This document shows, piece after piece, positions 34,937-44,504 of a DNA stretch of 64,000 nucleotides. How positions within the stretch are numbered: position 1 is the first letter of the stretch; each line of letters opens with the position of its first letter. Under the pieces are notes generated by a model. That model was given only the letters and a program-made list of their open reading frames with translations. It was not told the DNA's origin and searched no databases. This DNA comes from an uncultured Capnocytophaga sp. (GTDB taxonomy: Bacteria > Bacteroidota > Bacteroidia > Flavobacteriales > Flavobacteriaceae), in contig NZ_CALGWU010000025.1 in the NCBI RefSeq assembly GCF_937936315.1, positions 83,885 through 147,884 on the forward strand, read 5' to 3'. Position numbers and translations under genes: made by a program.

Positions 34937-35698
34937 TTAACATTCTATTACTAAATTATCATAGGCTAAGAAAATATTTTTGGGCAGGTTTTGTTGTATG
35001 TGGTCGTGAAATCCAAAGGTTTGACTTATGTGTGTAAGGAAAGTGCGTTTGGGTTGTACTTGTGCTATAATTTCTAATGCTTCCGATAAATTGAGATGTG
35101 TAGGGTGAGCTTGTTCTCTCAAGCAGTTCAACACTAATGTATCTACGCCCTTCAGTTTTTCTATTTCGGTGTTTTCTATATATTTAGCATCGGTGATGTA
35201 AGCAAAATTTTCAATTCGGTAGCCTATAATGGGCAAATTACCGTGCATCACGTGTATAGGTTGTATCGTTTTTCCGTACAAAGTAAAAGGGGTGTAGTTT
35301 ATTTCGTGAGCAATTACTGAGGGAGCGCCCTCATATCTATTTTCGGTAGCAAATATATAAGCAAAACGGACTCTCAATTCATTGAGTACGCGTTTGAGTC
35401 CATAGATAGGCATATCCCCTTGAAGGTGGACAAAGGGGCGTATGTCGTCCATACCAGCGGTATGATCGGCGTGTTCGTGAGTAAATAGGATAGCCTCTAA
35501 GTGTTGTACTTCGTTAGTGAGGATCTGTTGCCTAAAATCAGGACTACAATCTATTACAATATTGGTATTATCCCAACTGATGAGTACCGAAGTGCGCAAA
35601 CGTTTGTCTTTAGGATTGGTACTTTTGCCTACAGGGTGGTCGCTTGCTATTACAGGAACCCCTTGCGAAGTGCCTGTACCGAGGAAAGTAATCTTCAT
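34937..35698 (-). CDS. Metallo-beta-lactamase-fold hydrolase (PhnP-like)
   Basis: A 253-residue soluble protein: MKITFLGTGTSQGVPV at the N terminus, then the zinc-binding LFTHEHADHTAGMDD (HxHxDH), VMHGNLPIIGYRI, YITDAKYIE and TFLTHISQTFGFHD further on. This is the layout of PhnP/RNase Z-like phosphodiesterases. The actual substrate is unknown; no phosphonate genes are nearby. Its leader contains a long inverted heptamer repeat (35718-35773). Confidence 0.9.
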   Translation of the reverse strand: MKITFLGTGTSQGVPVIASDHPVGKSTNPKDKRLRTSVLISWDNTNIVIDCSPDFRQQILTNEVQHLEAILFTHEHADHTAGMDDIRPFVHLQGDMPIYGLKRVLNELRVRFAYIFATENRYEGAPSVIAHEINYTPFTLYGKTIQPIHVMHGNLPIIGYRIENFAYITDAKYIENTEIEKLKGVDTLVLNCLREQAHPTHLNLSEALEIIAQVQPKRTFLTHISQTFGFHDHIQQNLPKNIFLAYDNLVIEC

Positions 35699-35717
35699 TT
35701 TCAGGTGTCAGGTATTA

Positions 35718-35773
35718 GATAAGAGGTAAGAAATAAGAACTTTAGCTCTTACTTCTTACCTCTTACTTTTTAC
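35718..35773. repeat. Inverted heptamer repeat, possible rpmH terminator
   Basis: GATAAGA-GGTAAGA-AATAAGA (35718-35738) faces an inverted, nearly matching copy. The perfect core is AAGAGGTAAGAA (35721-35732) with TTCTTACCTCTT (35753-35764). It lies between rpmH and the metallo-hydrolase gene and may end rpmH transcription. Confidence 0.6.
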
Positions 35774-35787
35774 CTTGTAAAAAAGGT

Positions 35788-35946
35788 TTATTTTTTATGA
35801 CGTGGTTCTGAGGATACAGTGAGTTTTTTGCGTCCTTTAGCACGACGACGTGCTAATACTTTTCTACCATTGGCAGTTGCCATACGTTCTCTAAAACCGT
35901 GTTTATTTCTTCTTTTTCTTTTTGAAGGTTGAAATGTTCTTTTCAT
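35788..35946 (-). CDS. rpmH: 50S ribosomal protein L34
   Basis: A 52-residue, very basic protein starting MKRTFQPSKRKRRNKHGFR, with RMATANGRKVLARRRAKGRK and ending SSEPRHKK: an unmistakable L34 of the large ribosomal subunit, near the exit tunnel. It is short enough to be missed by a length cut-off. In many bacteria rpmH is followed by rnpA near dnaA; here it lies alone between a metallo-hydrolase and a CarboxypepD_reg gene. A -7 box is at 36013-36020. Confidence 0.97.
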   Translation of the reverse strand: MKRTFQPSKRKRRNKHGFRERMATANGRKVLARRRAKGRKKLTVSSEPRHKK

Positions 35947-36012
35947 TGCTTGTTAATCTTTAAAATCTTATTAAAAATGATACTTTGTCTCTCTATTTTA
36001 TCAATAGCGGGG

Positions 36013-36020
36013 CAAAAGTA
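36013..36020 (-). promoter_or_regulatory. -7 box for rpmH
   Basis: The minus strand reads TACTTTTG, 66 bases upstream of the rpmH start. Confidence 0.6.
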
Positions 36021-36053
36021 CATCTTTTTTTTGGAATGACAAAATTTTTTATA

Positions 36054-36081
36054 GGTAAAAGGTAAGAGGTAAGAGGTAAGA
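36054..36081. repeat. Heptamer repeat, four units
   Basis: GGTAAAA then three GGTAAGA units in tandem, between rpmH and the 36141 gene. Here it lies upstream of the rpmH -7 box, not in a leader. Confidence 0.75.
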
Positions 36082-36140
36082 AACGGCTAAACCTTTATTT
36101 TACAACATTTTATTTGAAATAAAATTGTTGTTATACCTCT

Positions 36141-36899
36141 TTATTTTTTCTTATGTAATACTCTATATTCTTCGTAACACTGACTAATAGCTTCGAGTAC
36201 TTGGAGGTCATTTGCGGTCATTATAAAGTCGTTAGAATAATTGCAAGAACGGATGATTTCTTCGAGTTCAGAGCGGTCTACTTGCAAGAGTTCTAATAGA
36301 GTTTCGCGGTCGTAACGGGTGGAAAGAGCATCGCTCAATTGATTATCTTTGCGTATTTCTCTCAGTTTGCGCATTTCTTTTCCTTTGGCACTGAACGAAC
36401 GGCTCAACAAGTCGGCTGGATTCATTACAGCACTGAGAACACGACCTACAGCACTAGCACTAGCACGGCTTTCATAACCTATTTCTAAGCCCGAAACGCT
36501 ATATCGAGTATTGTTGTTAATAGGAGCGTTTTTAGCATCGATATCTAAATACCCTGTGAGTTTATAAGGGGTAATCACTACTTCTTCCAAGGCGTAAGCA
36601 AGTTCAGTCATCCCTATTTTTAGTCCTTGGAATTTTATCATATCATTAGTAATCCTAATTTTAGTGGATTTATACCCCAAAAAAGATATATAAAGAGTAT
36701 CATTAGCAGCTACTCTAATGGTAAAATCTCCTTTTTCATTAGTTGTAGTTCCTCGTACTTTGTTGAGGTTCAGGATATGAACATTGGCCATTGGCTTGTT
36801 GTTCTGCACACTATACACATGACCTTGCAACTCAGCTTCTTGAGCTGCCAATGTAGTTACGAACAACAATATACAAAAGCACAATATCTTCTTCATCAT
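36141..36899 (-). CDS. Exported CarboxypepD_reg-like domain protein
   Basis: A 252-residue protein with a signal peptide (MKKILCFCILLFVTTLAAQ; the start may be 36896, the second of two Met codons). The N-terminal beta-sandwich (about 22-110) is a CarboxypepD_reg-like domain (LQGHVYSVQNNKPMANVHIL, then GTTTNEKGDFTIRV, ISFLGYKS), as found at the N terminus of TonB-dependent receptors. The rest (about 110-252) is helical, with ALEEVVITPYKLTGYLDI just after it, as if a receptor N-terminal domain had lost its barrel. This protein family is common in flavobacteria; its function is unknown. Confidence 0.82.
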   Translation of the reverse strand: MMKKILCFCILLFVTTLAAQEAELQGHVYSVQNNKPMANVHILNLNKVRGTTTNEKGDFTIRVAANDTLYISFLGYKSTKIRITNDMIKFQGLKIGMTELAYALEEVVITPYKLTGYLDIDAKNAPINNNTRYSVSGLEIGYESRASASAVGRVLSAVMNPADLLSRSFSAKGKEMRKLREIRKDNQLSDALSTRYDRETLLELLQVDRSELEEIIRSCNYSNDFIMTANDLQVLEAISQCYEEYRVLHKKK

Positions 36900-36988
36900 A
36901 ATCGATTCTTTTTAAGGGTAAAAAATAGGTGTAGAGTGGGAATGTATAGGTCACACTCCCACAGAACACCTTAAATTAATTTCAATTA

Positions 36989-38281
36989 TTAGTTCTTCAC
37001 ATTGAAGGCTTTTTCTTTAGGATAGTAAGCTACTGACCCTAAAGATTCTTCGATGCGGAGCAATTGGTTGTACTTCGCCATACGGTCAGAACGTGAAGCA
37101 GAACCAGTTTTGATTTGTCCGGTGTTCAAAGCTACAGCCAAGTCGGCAATAGTATTGTCTTCAGTTTCACCTGAACGGTGAGACATTACGGCAGTATAAC
37201 CAGCGCGGTTAGCCATATCTACGGCTGCAATAGTTTCAGACAAAGTACCGATTTGGTTTACTTTGATAAGGATAGAGTTTGCAATACCTTTGGCAATACC
37301 TCTTTCAAGGATAGATACGTTAGTAACGAACAAGTCGTCACCTACTAATTGAACGCGGTCACCGATTTTATCAGTAAGGAGTTTCCAACCATCCCAGTCG
37401 TTTTGATCCATACCGTCCTCGATAGAGATGATAGGATATTTAGCTACTAACTCAGCCAAGTAGTCAGCTTGTTCAGCTGAAGTACGTACTTTACCTTTAG
37501 CGCCTTCAAAAATAGTATAGTCGTATTTACCATCTTTAAAGAACTCAGAAGAAGCACAGTCTAAGGCGATTTTGATATCTTCGCCCCATTTGTAACCAGC
37601 TTTGTTTACCGCTTCTTTGATAGAATCAAGCGCATCTTCGATATCTTTGAATGCAGGAGCGAAACCACCTTCGTCACCTACAGCAGTTCCTAAACCTTTG
37701 TCGTGTAATACTTTTTTAAGGTTGTGGAATACCTCTGCACCCATTTGGATAGCTTGTGAAAAGTCTTTAGCATTCACAGGCATAATCATAAATTCTTGGA
37801 AAGCAATAGGCGCATCGGAGTGAGCTCCAGCGTTGATGATGTTCATCATAGGCACTGGCAAAGTGTGAGCACTTACCCCACCTACGTAGCGGTATAAAGG
37901 CAAACCGAGTTCTTCGGCAGCAGCTCTAGCAACCGCCAATGATACCCCAAGAATAGCGTTAGCTCCTAATTTAGATTTGTTAGGAGTGCCATCGAGAGCA
38001 ATCATAGTTTGGTCGATAAGGTTTTGTTCGAAAACGTTCATACCAACGATTTCTTCTGCGATGATATCGTTTACATTGGCAACGGCTTTAAGTACGCCTT
38101 TACCCATATAATCTTTACCGCCATCGCGTAATTCAACAGCTTCGTATTCACCTGTTGAAGCTCCTGAAGGAACAGCAGCTCTACCAAGGAAACCATTTTC
38201 AGTTTCTACATCTACTTCTACGGTTGGATTTCCTCTTGAATCCAAAATCTGACGTGCGTGCACGCTTACAATAATACTCAT
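36989..38281 (-). CDS. eno: Enolase
   Basis: Glycolytic 2-phosphoglycerate dehydratase, cytoplasmic. The 430-residue protein has the N-terminal RQILDSRGNPTVEVDVET, the catalytic acid/base region VGDEGGFAP, metal ligands in ALDCASSEF, SIEDGMDQNDWDGW and LVGDDLFVTN, and the C-terminal SHRSGETEDNTIADLAV. Length is normal. Its leader contains CCTAACGCCTGACACCTAA-type repeats. No clear -7 box was found close by, so it may also be read from the upstream carA promoter. Confidence 0.98.
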   Translation of the reverse strand: MSIIVSVHARQILDSRGNPTVEVDVETENGFLGRAAVPSGASTGEYEAVELRDGGKDYMGKGVLKAVANVNDIIAEEIVGMNVFEQNLIDQTMIALDGTPNKSKLGANAILGVSLAVARAAAEELGLPLYRYVGGVSAHTLPVPMMNIINAGAHSDAPIAFQEFMIMPVNAKDFSQAIQMGAEVFHNLKKVLHDKGLGTAVGDEGGFAPAFKDIEDALDSIKEAVNKAGYKWGEDIKIALDCASSEFFKDGKYDYTIFEGAKGKVRTSAEQADYLAELVAKYPIISIEDGMDQNDWDGWKLLTDKIGDRVQLVGDDLFVTNVSILERGIAKGIANSILIKVNQIGTLSETIAAVDMANRAGYTAVMSHRSGETEDNTIADLAVALNTGQIKTGSASRSDRMAKYNQLLRIEESLGSVAYYPKEKAFNVKN

Positions 38282-38384
38282 ATATTTTGTTATTTAATTA
38301 TTTACTTTGTTTAGGTGTCAGGCGTTAGGTGGACATTTCTAAGTTATCTGAGTTATCTGAGTTAATAATGCTAATTGTTAATTA

Positions 38385-38858
38385 TCAATTATTAAAGCTT
38401 TGTCTTGCCCAAAAGAAAGGAGGCTCGATACCTAAAGCGCGGAGGTAGGTGTATCCTTGTCCGCGGTGATGCGACTCATTTTCAATAGCGTATAATATCC
38501 ACTGAGCAAAAGTAAAAGTCATTTGATAAATAGTAAGTGATTGGGTATAATCACCCACTTCTTTCCATTCACGATCAATGATTTCAGTAACCTTGTCCCA
38601 CAAAGCTAACACTTCTGTTTTAGTAGTTGGGAACTGCCCTTCAGTGTAAAAAGGGGTATGTTTTTCGTGGAGTGTTTCTGTGAAAATATAGTTAGTAATC
38701 ATCAAAAACTCTTCTACCATTTGCGAAAATGGTCGCAAATTAGCTATACTGAACTCAAAGAGGTCTTTCTCGGGGAAAGCCTCAATCACGTTGCGGGTGA
38801 GGGCACGTGCATCTTTAAAATTAGAGAGTAGAGCTGAAGGGGTAAGTAACTCTTTCAT
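38385..38858 (-). CDS. DinB-like four-helix metalloprotein
   Basis: A 157-residue protein with the DinB/YfiT layout: four helices and spaced histidines, including ENESHHRGQGYTYLRALGI near the C terminus, typical of the DinB superfamily. Members bind a metal and include thiol transferases and proteins of unknown function induced by DNA damage. It starts 2 bases after carA ends, so it is coexpressed with it. The biochemical role cannot be deduced. Confidence 0.85.
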   Translation of the reverse strand: MKELLTPSALLSNFKDARALTRNVIEAFPEKDLFEFSIANLRPFSQMVEEFLMITNYIFTETLHEKHTPFYTEGQFPTTKTEVLALWDKVTEIIDREWKEVGDYTQSLTIYQMTFTFAQWILYAIENESHHRGQGYTYLRALGIEPPFFWARQSFNN

Positions 38859-38860
38859 TA

Positions 38861-39964
38861 TTATTTTTTAGCTATCATTTCTGCAAATTGGTCGAACAAA
38901 TAAGTTGCATCGTTGGGTCCTGGGCCTGCTTCAGGGTGATACTGTACGCTAAAACATTTCTTGCCTTTAATGCGCAAGCCCATCACGGTATTATCGTTTA
39001 GATGGGTATGAGTGATTTCCACATTAGGATTTGCTTCTGCCTCTGCTCTATTCACTGCAAAACCATGGTTTTGTGAGGTAATCTCGTCTTTACCCGTAAG
39101 CAAATTCTTCACGGGGTGATTGATACCGCGGTGACCATTGTGCATTTTGTAAGTGCTGATACCATTGGCAAGTGCAATAATTTGATGTCCTAAGCAAATA
39201 CCAAAAATAGGCAAATCTTCTGCTATCATTTGTTTTACTTGAGTAATCACCTCGGTGAGTGGTTCGGGGTCGCCAGGTCCATTAGACAAGAAATAGCCAT
39301 CAGGATTCCACGCTTTGAGCTCAGCTAAAGGCGTATTATACGGAAATACTTTGATGTACATATCACGAGCTGCCAAGTTGCGTAAGATATTTTGCTTGAT
39401 ACCGAAATCGAGTGCTGCTACTTTGTACTTTGCCTCAGGATTGCCAAAAAAATAAGGTTCAGTAACCGACACTTTCGATGCCAATTCTAAACCTTTCATA
39501 TTGGGAACCTCTTGTAAACGAGCTTTGAGTAGTGCTAAATCATCAGTTTCAGTGGAAATAACGGCGTTCATTGAGCCATTGTCGCGGATGTAGCTCACCA
39601 AAGCGCGTGTATCTACTTCGCAAATAGCTACCAAGTGGTTACGGTCTAAAAAGTTTTTCAGGGTTTCCTCGGCAGAAGCACGTGAGGCTTCATAACTAAA
39701 ATTTCTGCATACCAACCCTGCAATTTTCATACCACTTGATTCGTAATCATCGGCGGCAATGCCATAATTACCAATATGAGCATTGGTAGTTACCATAATT
39801 TGACCAAAGTATGAGGGATCAGTAAAAATTTCTTGATAGCCCGTCATACCTGTATTGAAACACACTTCGCCAAAAGCAGTACCTTCATAACCAACGCTTT
39901 TGCCATAAAAGGCAGTGCCATCGGCAAGGAGCAAAACTGCTTTTTTCTTTTGTTGATACTTCAT
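38861..39964 (-). CDS. carA: Carbamoyl-phosphate synthase small subunit
   Basis: Glutaminase subunit that feeds ammonia to CarB for carbamoyl phosphate, used in pyrimidine and arginine synthesis. The 367-residue protein has the N-terminal DGTAFYGKSVGYEGTAFGEV and FNTGMTGYQEIFTDPSY, then the class I amidotransferase triad: nucleophile in FGICLGHQ, and the His and Glu in SVQYHPEAGPGP. carB is not in the window. A consensus promoter precedes it. Confidence 0.97.
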   Translation of the reverse strand: MKYQQKKKAVLLLADGTAFYGKSVGYEGTAFGEVCFNTGMTGYQEIFTDPSYFGQIMVTTNAHIGNYGIAADDYESSGMKIAGLVCRNFSYEASRASAEETLKNFLDRNHLVAICEVDTRALVSYIRDNGSMNAVISTETDDLALLKARLQEVPNMKGLELASKVSVTEPYFFGNPEAKYKVAALDFGIKQNILRNLAARDMYIKVFPYNTPLAELKAWNPDGYFLSNGPGDPEPLTEVITQVKQMIAEDLPIFGICLGHQIIALANGISTYKMHNGHRGINHPVKNLLTGKDEITSQNHGFAVNRAEAEANPNVEITHTHLNDNTVMGLRIKGKKCFSVQYHPEAGPGPNDATYLFDQFAEMIAKK

Positions 39965-39988
39965 TGTGCTATTTCCTTAATTTGAGCG

Positions 39989-40018
39989 CAAAGGTACAAA
40001 ATAATTAACAATTAACAA
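39989..40018 (-). promoter_or_regulatory. Promoter for carA
   Basis: On the minus strand TTG (40016-40018), 19-base spacer, TACCTTTG (39989-39996), 25 bases before the carA start. Confidence 0.8.
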
Positions 40019-40037
40019 GTAATGAGGAAGATTTTTT

Positions 40038-43000
40038 TTAATCAGAAAGTCCTAAATCTTCCATTGCCATTTCTTCATCATCTTGAGTCTCTTCAGCCTT
40101 TTTAGCTATAATTTTCTCAATACGGCGATCGTTGAGATTGTATTGAGCTAATAAATTGTCTAAATCGTCTAAAAAAGATTTGGTAATGGCTACTTTTAAA
40201 TTGCCATTTTCCATATTGAGGTGGATATTCTCGGTTTGATGATGTACCACAAAATAAATAGGCTGGTTACCTTTGTGTTTTTGCAGTAAATCTCTGTAAT
40301 CGGTAATGAATTTTGGGGTGATATCCTTAATATTTACGTGCAAAGTAAGTTTCTTAGCAAGACTTTCCATTACATCTTGTAACTGCATTACCTGCATAAA
40401 CTGTATGCGAGGCTCTCCTCTTTGGTTGGTTTCTCTATTAAGGAATCCTTCTACTACTTTAAATTTGACATACAAAAACGCCCCAGGAATCATATATTTC
40501 TGATAGTTCAAATAATCATCTCCAAAGAGTTTAAACTCATAAGAGCCATCGTAATCCTCGAGGGTGAGAAAACCAAATCCTTTACCATTTTTGCTGGTAC
40601 GGTGCTGCAAATCAGCTACCATACCTGCTACTGTGAGTTCGCGATTGATAAAAGAATTCAGGTCTTGCAATTGTGACAGACTGATATTGCAGAAATTGTG
40701 CAATTCGTGTTTGAAATCGTCTAATGGGTGACCTGAGATATAGATACCCACTACCTCCTTCTCACGGCGCAACTGCTCGAGGTTGCCCCAAGTTTCGCAC
40801 TTAGGGACTGCAGGTTCAGGGACATCTACTTCACTCTCACCCCCGAAGAGACTCATCTGAGCAGAGTTCTTGCTCTCTTGATATTTGGTACCAAAACGAA
40901 TGGCTTTTTCGAGGAATGGAATACCATCGGCTTCGGCGTGGAAATACTGAGCACGGTGCACATTGGTGAACGAATCAAAACCTCCTGCCAAGGCTATACT
41001 TTCAAAGGCTTTTTTGTTGATACTCTTATAATCTACACGTTTTGCCAAATCGAAAATAGAAGTATAAGGACGCTCTTGGCGTTGTTCTACAATCGTATCG
41101 ACGGCTGCTTTTCCTACCCCTTTTACGGCCCCCATCCCGAAACGTATATCGCCGTTTTTATTTACGGTAAATTTGTATAACGATTCATTCACATCAGGAG
41201 GTAATACCTTGATTCCCATACGGTGGCACTCTTCTAAGAAGAAAGTAATCGTTTTGATATCATTCATATTGTTAGACAATACTGCTGCCATATACTCGGC
41301 AGGGTAATTGGCTTTGAGGTAGGCAGTTTGATACCCCACCCACGCATAACAGGTGGAGTGCGATTTGTTGAACGCATAAGCGGCAAACTTCTCCCAGTCT
41401 GCCCATATCTTTTCGAGTTTTTGAGCGTCGTGACCTTTTTCAGAGGCTTGGGTAATGAACTTAGGTTTCATCTTAGCTAGTACGGCTATTTGTTTCTTAC
41501 CCATCGCCTTACGGAGTACGTCGGCTTCACCTTTGGTAAAACCTGCCAATTTCTGCGATAGCAACATCACCTGCTCTTGATAGACAGTAATCCCATAAGT
41601 TTCTTTGAGGTATTCCTCCATATCGGGGAGGTCGTACTCAATGGGCTCAATACCGTGTTTCCGCTTGATAAAACTAGGAATGTACTCCAATGGTCCTGGA
41701 CGATAGAGGGCATTCATCGCTATCAGGTCGGCAAAGACGGTAGGTTTCAGCTCTCGCATATATTTCTGCATACCAGTGGACTCGTACTGGAAAATCCCGA
41801 CCGTTTCACCGCGCTGGAAGAGTTCGTAAGTTTTTTTATCGTCGAGCGGAAAAGCCTCGGCATCTAGCTCTATATTATGCGTTTGTTTGATATTTTCAAT
41901 AGTATCTTTGATAAGTGTGAGGGTACTGAGCCCCAAGAAGTCCATTTTCAGCAACCCTGCACTCTCTACTACCGAGTTATCGAACTGCGTCACAAATAAG
42001 TCGGAATCTTTGGCTAAAGCTACCGGCACAAAGTTGGTGATATCGTCGGGGGTAATAATCACCCCGCAAGCGTGGATACCCGTGTTGCGCACCGAACCTT
42101 CAATAATATTTGCCTGCTGAATGGTTTGGGTACTCTCCTCCTCCCCTTCTCCTGCTAAAAGGCGTTTCAGTTCATCTACTTTTGGCAGTTCTTCACTGCG
42201 TACTTTTTCTTTGAGGGTTTTATCGTCCCAACCGAACATCTTCCCTAAAGACGACACTCCATTAGGCACCAATCCTGCTAATCTATTTGACTCTTGTAGA
42301 GGTACATCCAGTACGCGAGCCGTATCTTTGATTGCCGATTTAGCAGCCATTTTACCATAGGTGATAATCCGTGCGACCTGACTCTCGCCATACTTATCAA
42401 TCACATAGTTGATGACATCTTGGCGACCCGAGTCCTCGAAATCGATATCAATATCGGGCATAGACACACGGTCGGGGTTGAGGAAACGCTCAAAGAGGAG
42501 ATCGTACTTAATAGGATCCATATTGGTAATATCCAAACAGAACGCTACTGCCGAGCCTGCAGCCGACCCACGACCAGGTCCTACTGATACACCCATCTTC
42601 CGCGCTGCGGCGATAAAGTCTTGTACAATAAGGAAATACCCTGGGTAACCCGTTTTTTCGATAATGGAAAGCTCGAAGTCCAAACGCTCGCGCACCTCAT
42701 CGGTAATTTCGGAGTATTTGCGTTTAGCCCCTTCATAAGTGAGATGACGCAAATAGTTGTTTTCCCCTTTTTTGCCTATAGGGTCGTCTTCTACCTGAAA
42801 TTCTTCGGGGATATCAAACTTAGGCAAGAGGATATCACGTGCCAAGCCATAGGGTTCTACCTTGTCGATAATTTCTTGAATATTGAGAATCGCCTCAGGA
42901 ATATCCTTGAAGAGCGCTTTCATTTCGGCGGTAGTTTTGAAATAATACTCGTTGTTAGGCATTCCAAAACGATAGCCACGACCGCGCCCAATAGGTGTTT

Positions 43001-44495
43001 TTTGCTTTTCGCCATCTTTCACACACAACAGAATATCGTGCGCATTGGCATCTTTTTTATGGAGATAAAAGGTATTGTTGGTAGCAATGAGTTTCACCCC
43101 GTATTTTTTGGAAAACTCTACAAGGGTTTCGTTTACGCGGTTTTCATCTTCTTGGTTGTGGCGCATTACCTCCAAATAGAAGTCATCGCCAAACTGCTCT
43201 TTCCACCACAAGAGTGCTTCTTCGGCTTGCTTGGTACCGATATTCAGTATTTTAGAAGGAATTTCGCCATTCATACCCCCTGAGAGTACCATTAAGTCGC
43301 TTTTGTACTGCTCTACAATCGCCTTATCTATACGAGGCACATAGTAAAAGCCTTTGGTAGAAGCGATAGAAGCCATTTTGGTAAGATTGTGATAGCCTTG
43401 TTTGTTTTTAGCTAAAATCACCACTTGGTAGCCGTTGTCTTGTCGGGTTTTATCTAAGTGATTTTCGCAGATATTAAACTCACAACCTATAATAGGCTTG
43501 ATGAGCGTTTCGGTAGGGGTTTCGCCCTTTTCTTGAGCCTCTTTGTTTTTAGCTTCCGCTTCTTTGTTATGCCCTTGTACGGCTTGCACAAAGTGGAAAG
43601 CAGCCATCATATTGCCACTATCGGTAAGTGCTACGGCAGGCATCTTCTCTTTAGCGGTGATTTTTACGAGGTCTTTTATAGAGGTAGTAGATTGTAATAT
43701 AGAGTGTTGTGTATGGTTATGGAGGTGGGCAAACACCGCATTTTCTAACAATGAAGCATCGGCGTGAGGTTCGGTAGTTTGCGCAGTGCTACTGCTTTTT
43801 CGCAAGGCATCAGAAGCCTCTTTGAGGTTCACGTGCTTGAGTCCGATAAGCCCTATAGGTGAAGTGTGATGCCCTTGAAATTCTTTGATATAGTCGTTGC
43901 TAAAAGTACCTTCTTGAAAGCCTTCACCACGGCGTATGAGTTCAAAGAAACAACGGGTGGTTGCCTCTACGTCGGCAGTGGCATTATGTGCCTCGGCGAA
44001 AGGTACACCAAATAGGAAAGAGTGCAACTCGGTGAGGGTGGGCAACTTATAACGACCTCCTTTTCCACCAGCTATCTGGCAGAGGTTGGCAGTTGCCTCA
44101 GTACAAGTGTCGATTACAGGCATCTGCGTAAGCGGACTCTCCACCCCATAGCGGTAAAACTCAGCCCCCATAATATTGATATCGAAGCCGATGTTTTGTC
44201 CTACCACGTATTGCGCCTTGCTGAGTGCCTCGTTGAACGCTTTGAATACCTCGGCAATAGGTACCCCTTGTGCTTCTGTTAATTGGGTAGAGATACCGTG
44301 TACTTTTTCGGCATCATAAGGCACATCGAAACCATCGGGCTTTATCAAAAAGTCCTGATGTTCTATGAGTGCGCCCCACTGGTCGTGCAATTGCCAAGCA
44401 ATTTGCACGGCGCGAGGCCAGTTGTCACTATCGGTAAGGGGGGCATCCCAACGGCGGGGTAAACCTGTGGTTTCAGTATCGAATATTAAATACAT
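40038..44495 (-). CDS. dnaE: DNA polymerase III alpha subunit with fused DnaQ-like exonuclease
   Basis: Replicative polymerase. The 1485-residue protein begins with a DEDD exonuclease domain (about 1-190): ExoI FDTETTGLP (D7, E9), ExoII GQNIGFDIN, ExoIII AHNATADVEATTRCF. A PHP domain follows from about 254 (FAHLHNHTQHSILQ), then the polymerase palm with GRGSAAGSAVAFCLDITN and the catalytic aspartates in PDIDIDFED (681, 683, 685), thumb/fingers, a helix-hairpin-helix region, and an OB-fold (about 1230-1340). It is about 300 residues longer than E. coli DnaE because of the N-terminal exonuclease. In E. coli the exonuclease is the separate DnaQ. It has its own promoter at 44542-44571. Confidence 0.96.
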   Translation of the reverse strand: MYLIFDTETTGLPRRWDAPLTDSDNWPRAVQIAWQLHDQWGALIEHQDFLIKPDGFDVPYDAEKVHGISTQLTEAQGVPIAEVFKAFNEALSKAQYVVGQNIGFDINIMGAEFYRYGVESPLTQMPVIDTCTEATANLCQIAGGKGGRYKLPTLTELHSFLFGVPFAEAHNATADVEATTRCFFELIRRGEGFQEGTFSNDYIKEFQGHHTSPIGLIGLKHVNLKEASDALRKSSSTAQTTEPHADASLLENAVFAHLHNHTQHSILQSTTSIKDLVKITAKEKMPAVALTDSGNMMAAFHFVQAVQGHNKEAEAKNKEAQEKGETPTETLIKPIIGCEFNICENHLDKTRQDNGYQVVILAKNKQGYHNLTKMASIASTKGFYYVPRIDKAIVEQYKSDLMVLSGGMNGEIPSKILNIGTKQAEEALLWWKEQFGDDFYLEVMRHNQEDENRVNETLVEFSKKYGVKLIATNNTFYLHKKDANAHDILLCVKDGEKQKTPIGRGRGYRFGMPNNEYYFKTTAEMKALFKDIPEAILNIQEIIDKVEPYGLARDILLPKFDIPEEFQVEDDPIGKKGENNYLRHLTYEGAKRKYSEITDEVRERLDFELSIIEKTGYPGYFLIVQDFIAAARKMGVSVGPGRGSAAGSAVAFCLDITNMDPIKYDLLFERFLNPDRVSMPDIDIDFEDSGRQDVINYVIDKYGESQVARIITYGKMAAKSAIKDTARVLDVPLQESNRLAGLVPNGVSSLGKMFGWDDKTLKEKVRSEELPKVDELKRLLAGEGEEESTQTIQQANIIEGSVRNTGIHACGVIITPDDITNFVPVALAKDSDLFVTQFDNSVVESAGLLKMDFLGLSTLTLIKDTIENIKQTHNIELDAEAFPLDDKKTYELFQRGETVGIFQYESTGMQKYMRELKPTVFADLIAMNALYRPGPLEYIPSFIKRKHGIEPIEYDLPDMEEYLKETYGITVYQEQVMLLSQKLAGFTKGEADVLRKAMGKKQIAVLAKMKPKFITQASEKGHDAQKLEKIWADWEKFAAYAFNKSHSTCYAWVGYQTAYLKANYPAEYMAAVLSNNMNDIKTITFFLEECHRMGIKVLPPDVNESLYKFTVNKNGDIRFGMGAVKGVGKAAVDTIVEQRQERPYTSIFDLAKRVDYKSINKKAFESIALAGGFDSFTNVHRAQYFHAEADGIPFLEKAIRFGTKYQESKNSAQMSLFGGESEVDVPEPAVPKCETWGNLEQLRREKEVVGIYISGHPLDDFKHELHNFCNISLSQLQDLNSFINRELTVAGMVADLQHRTSKNGKGFGFLTLEDYDGSYEFKLFGDDYLNYQKYMIPGAFLYVKFKVVEGFLNRETNQRGEPRIQFMQVMQLQDVMESLAKKLTLHVNIKDITPKFITDYRDLLQKHKGNQPIYFVVHHQTENIHLNMENGNLKVAITKSFLDDLDNLLAQYNLNDRRIEKIIAKKAEETQDDEEMAMEDLGLSD

Positions 44496-44504
44496 TTTCG
44501 TTTA

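Noticed and set aside
35718..36081. Regular heptamer arrays as a CRISPR array
   Set aside because: Units are 7 bases without spacers; no cas genes are present.
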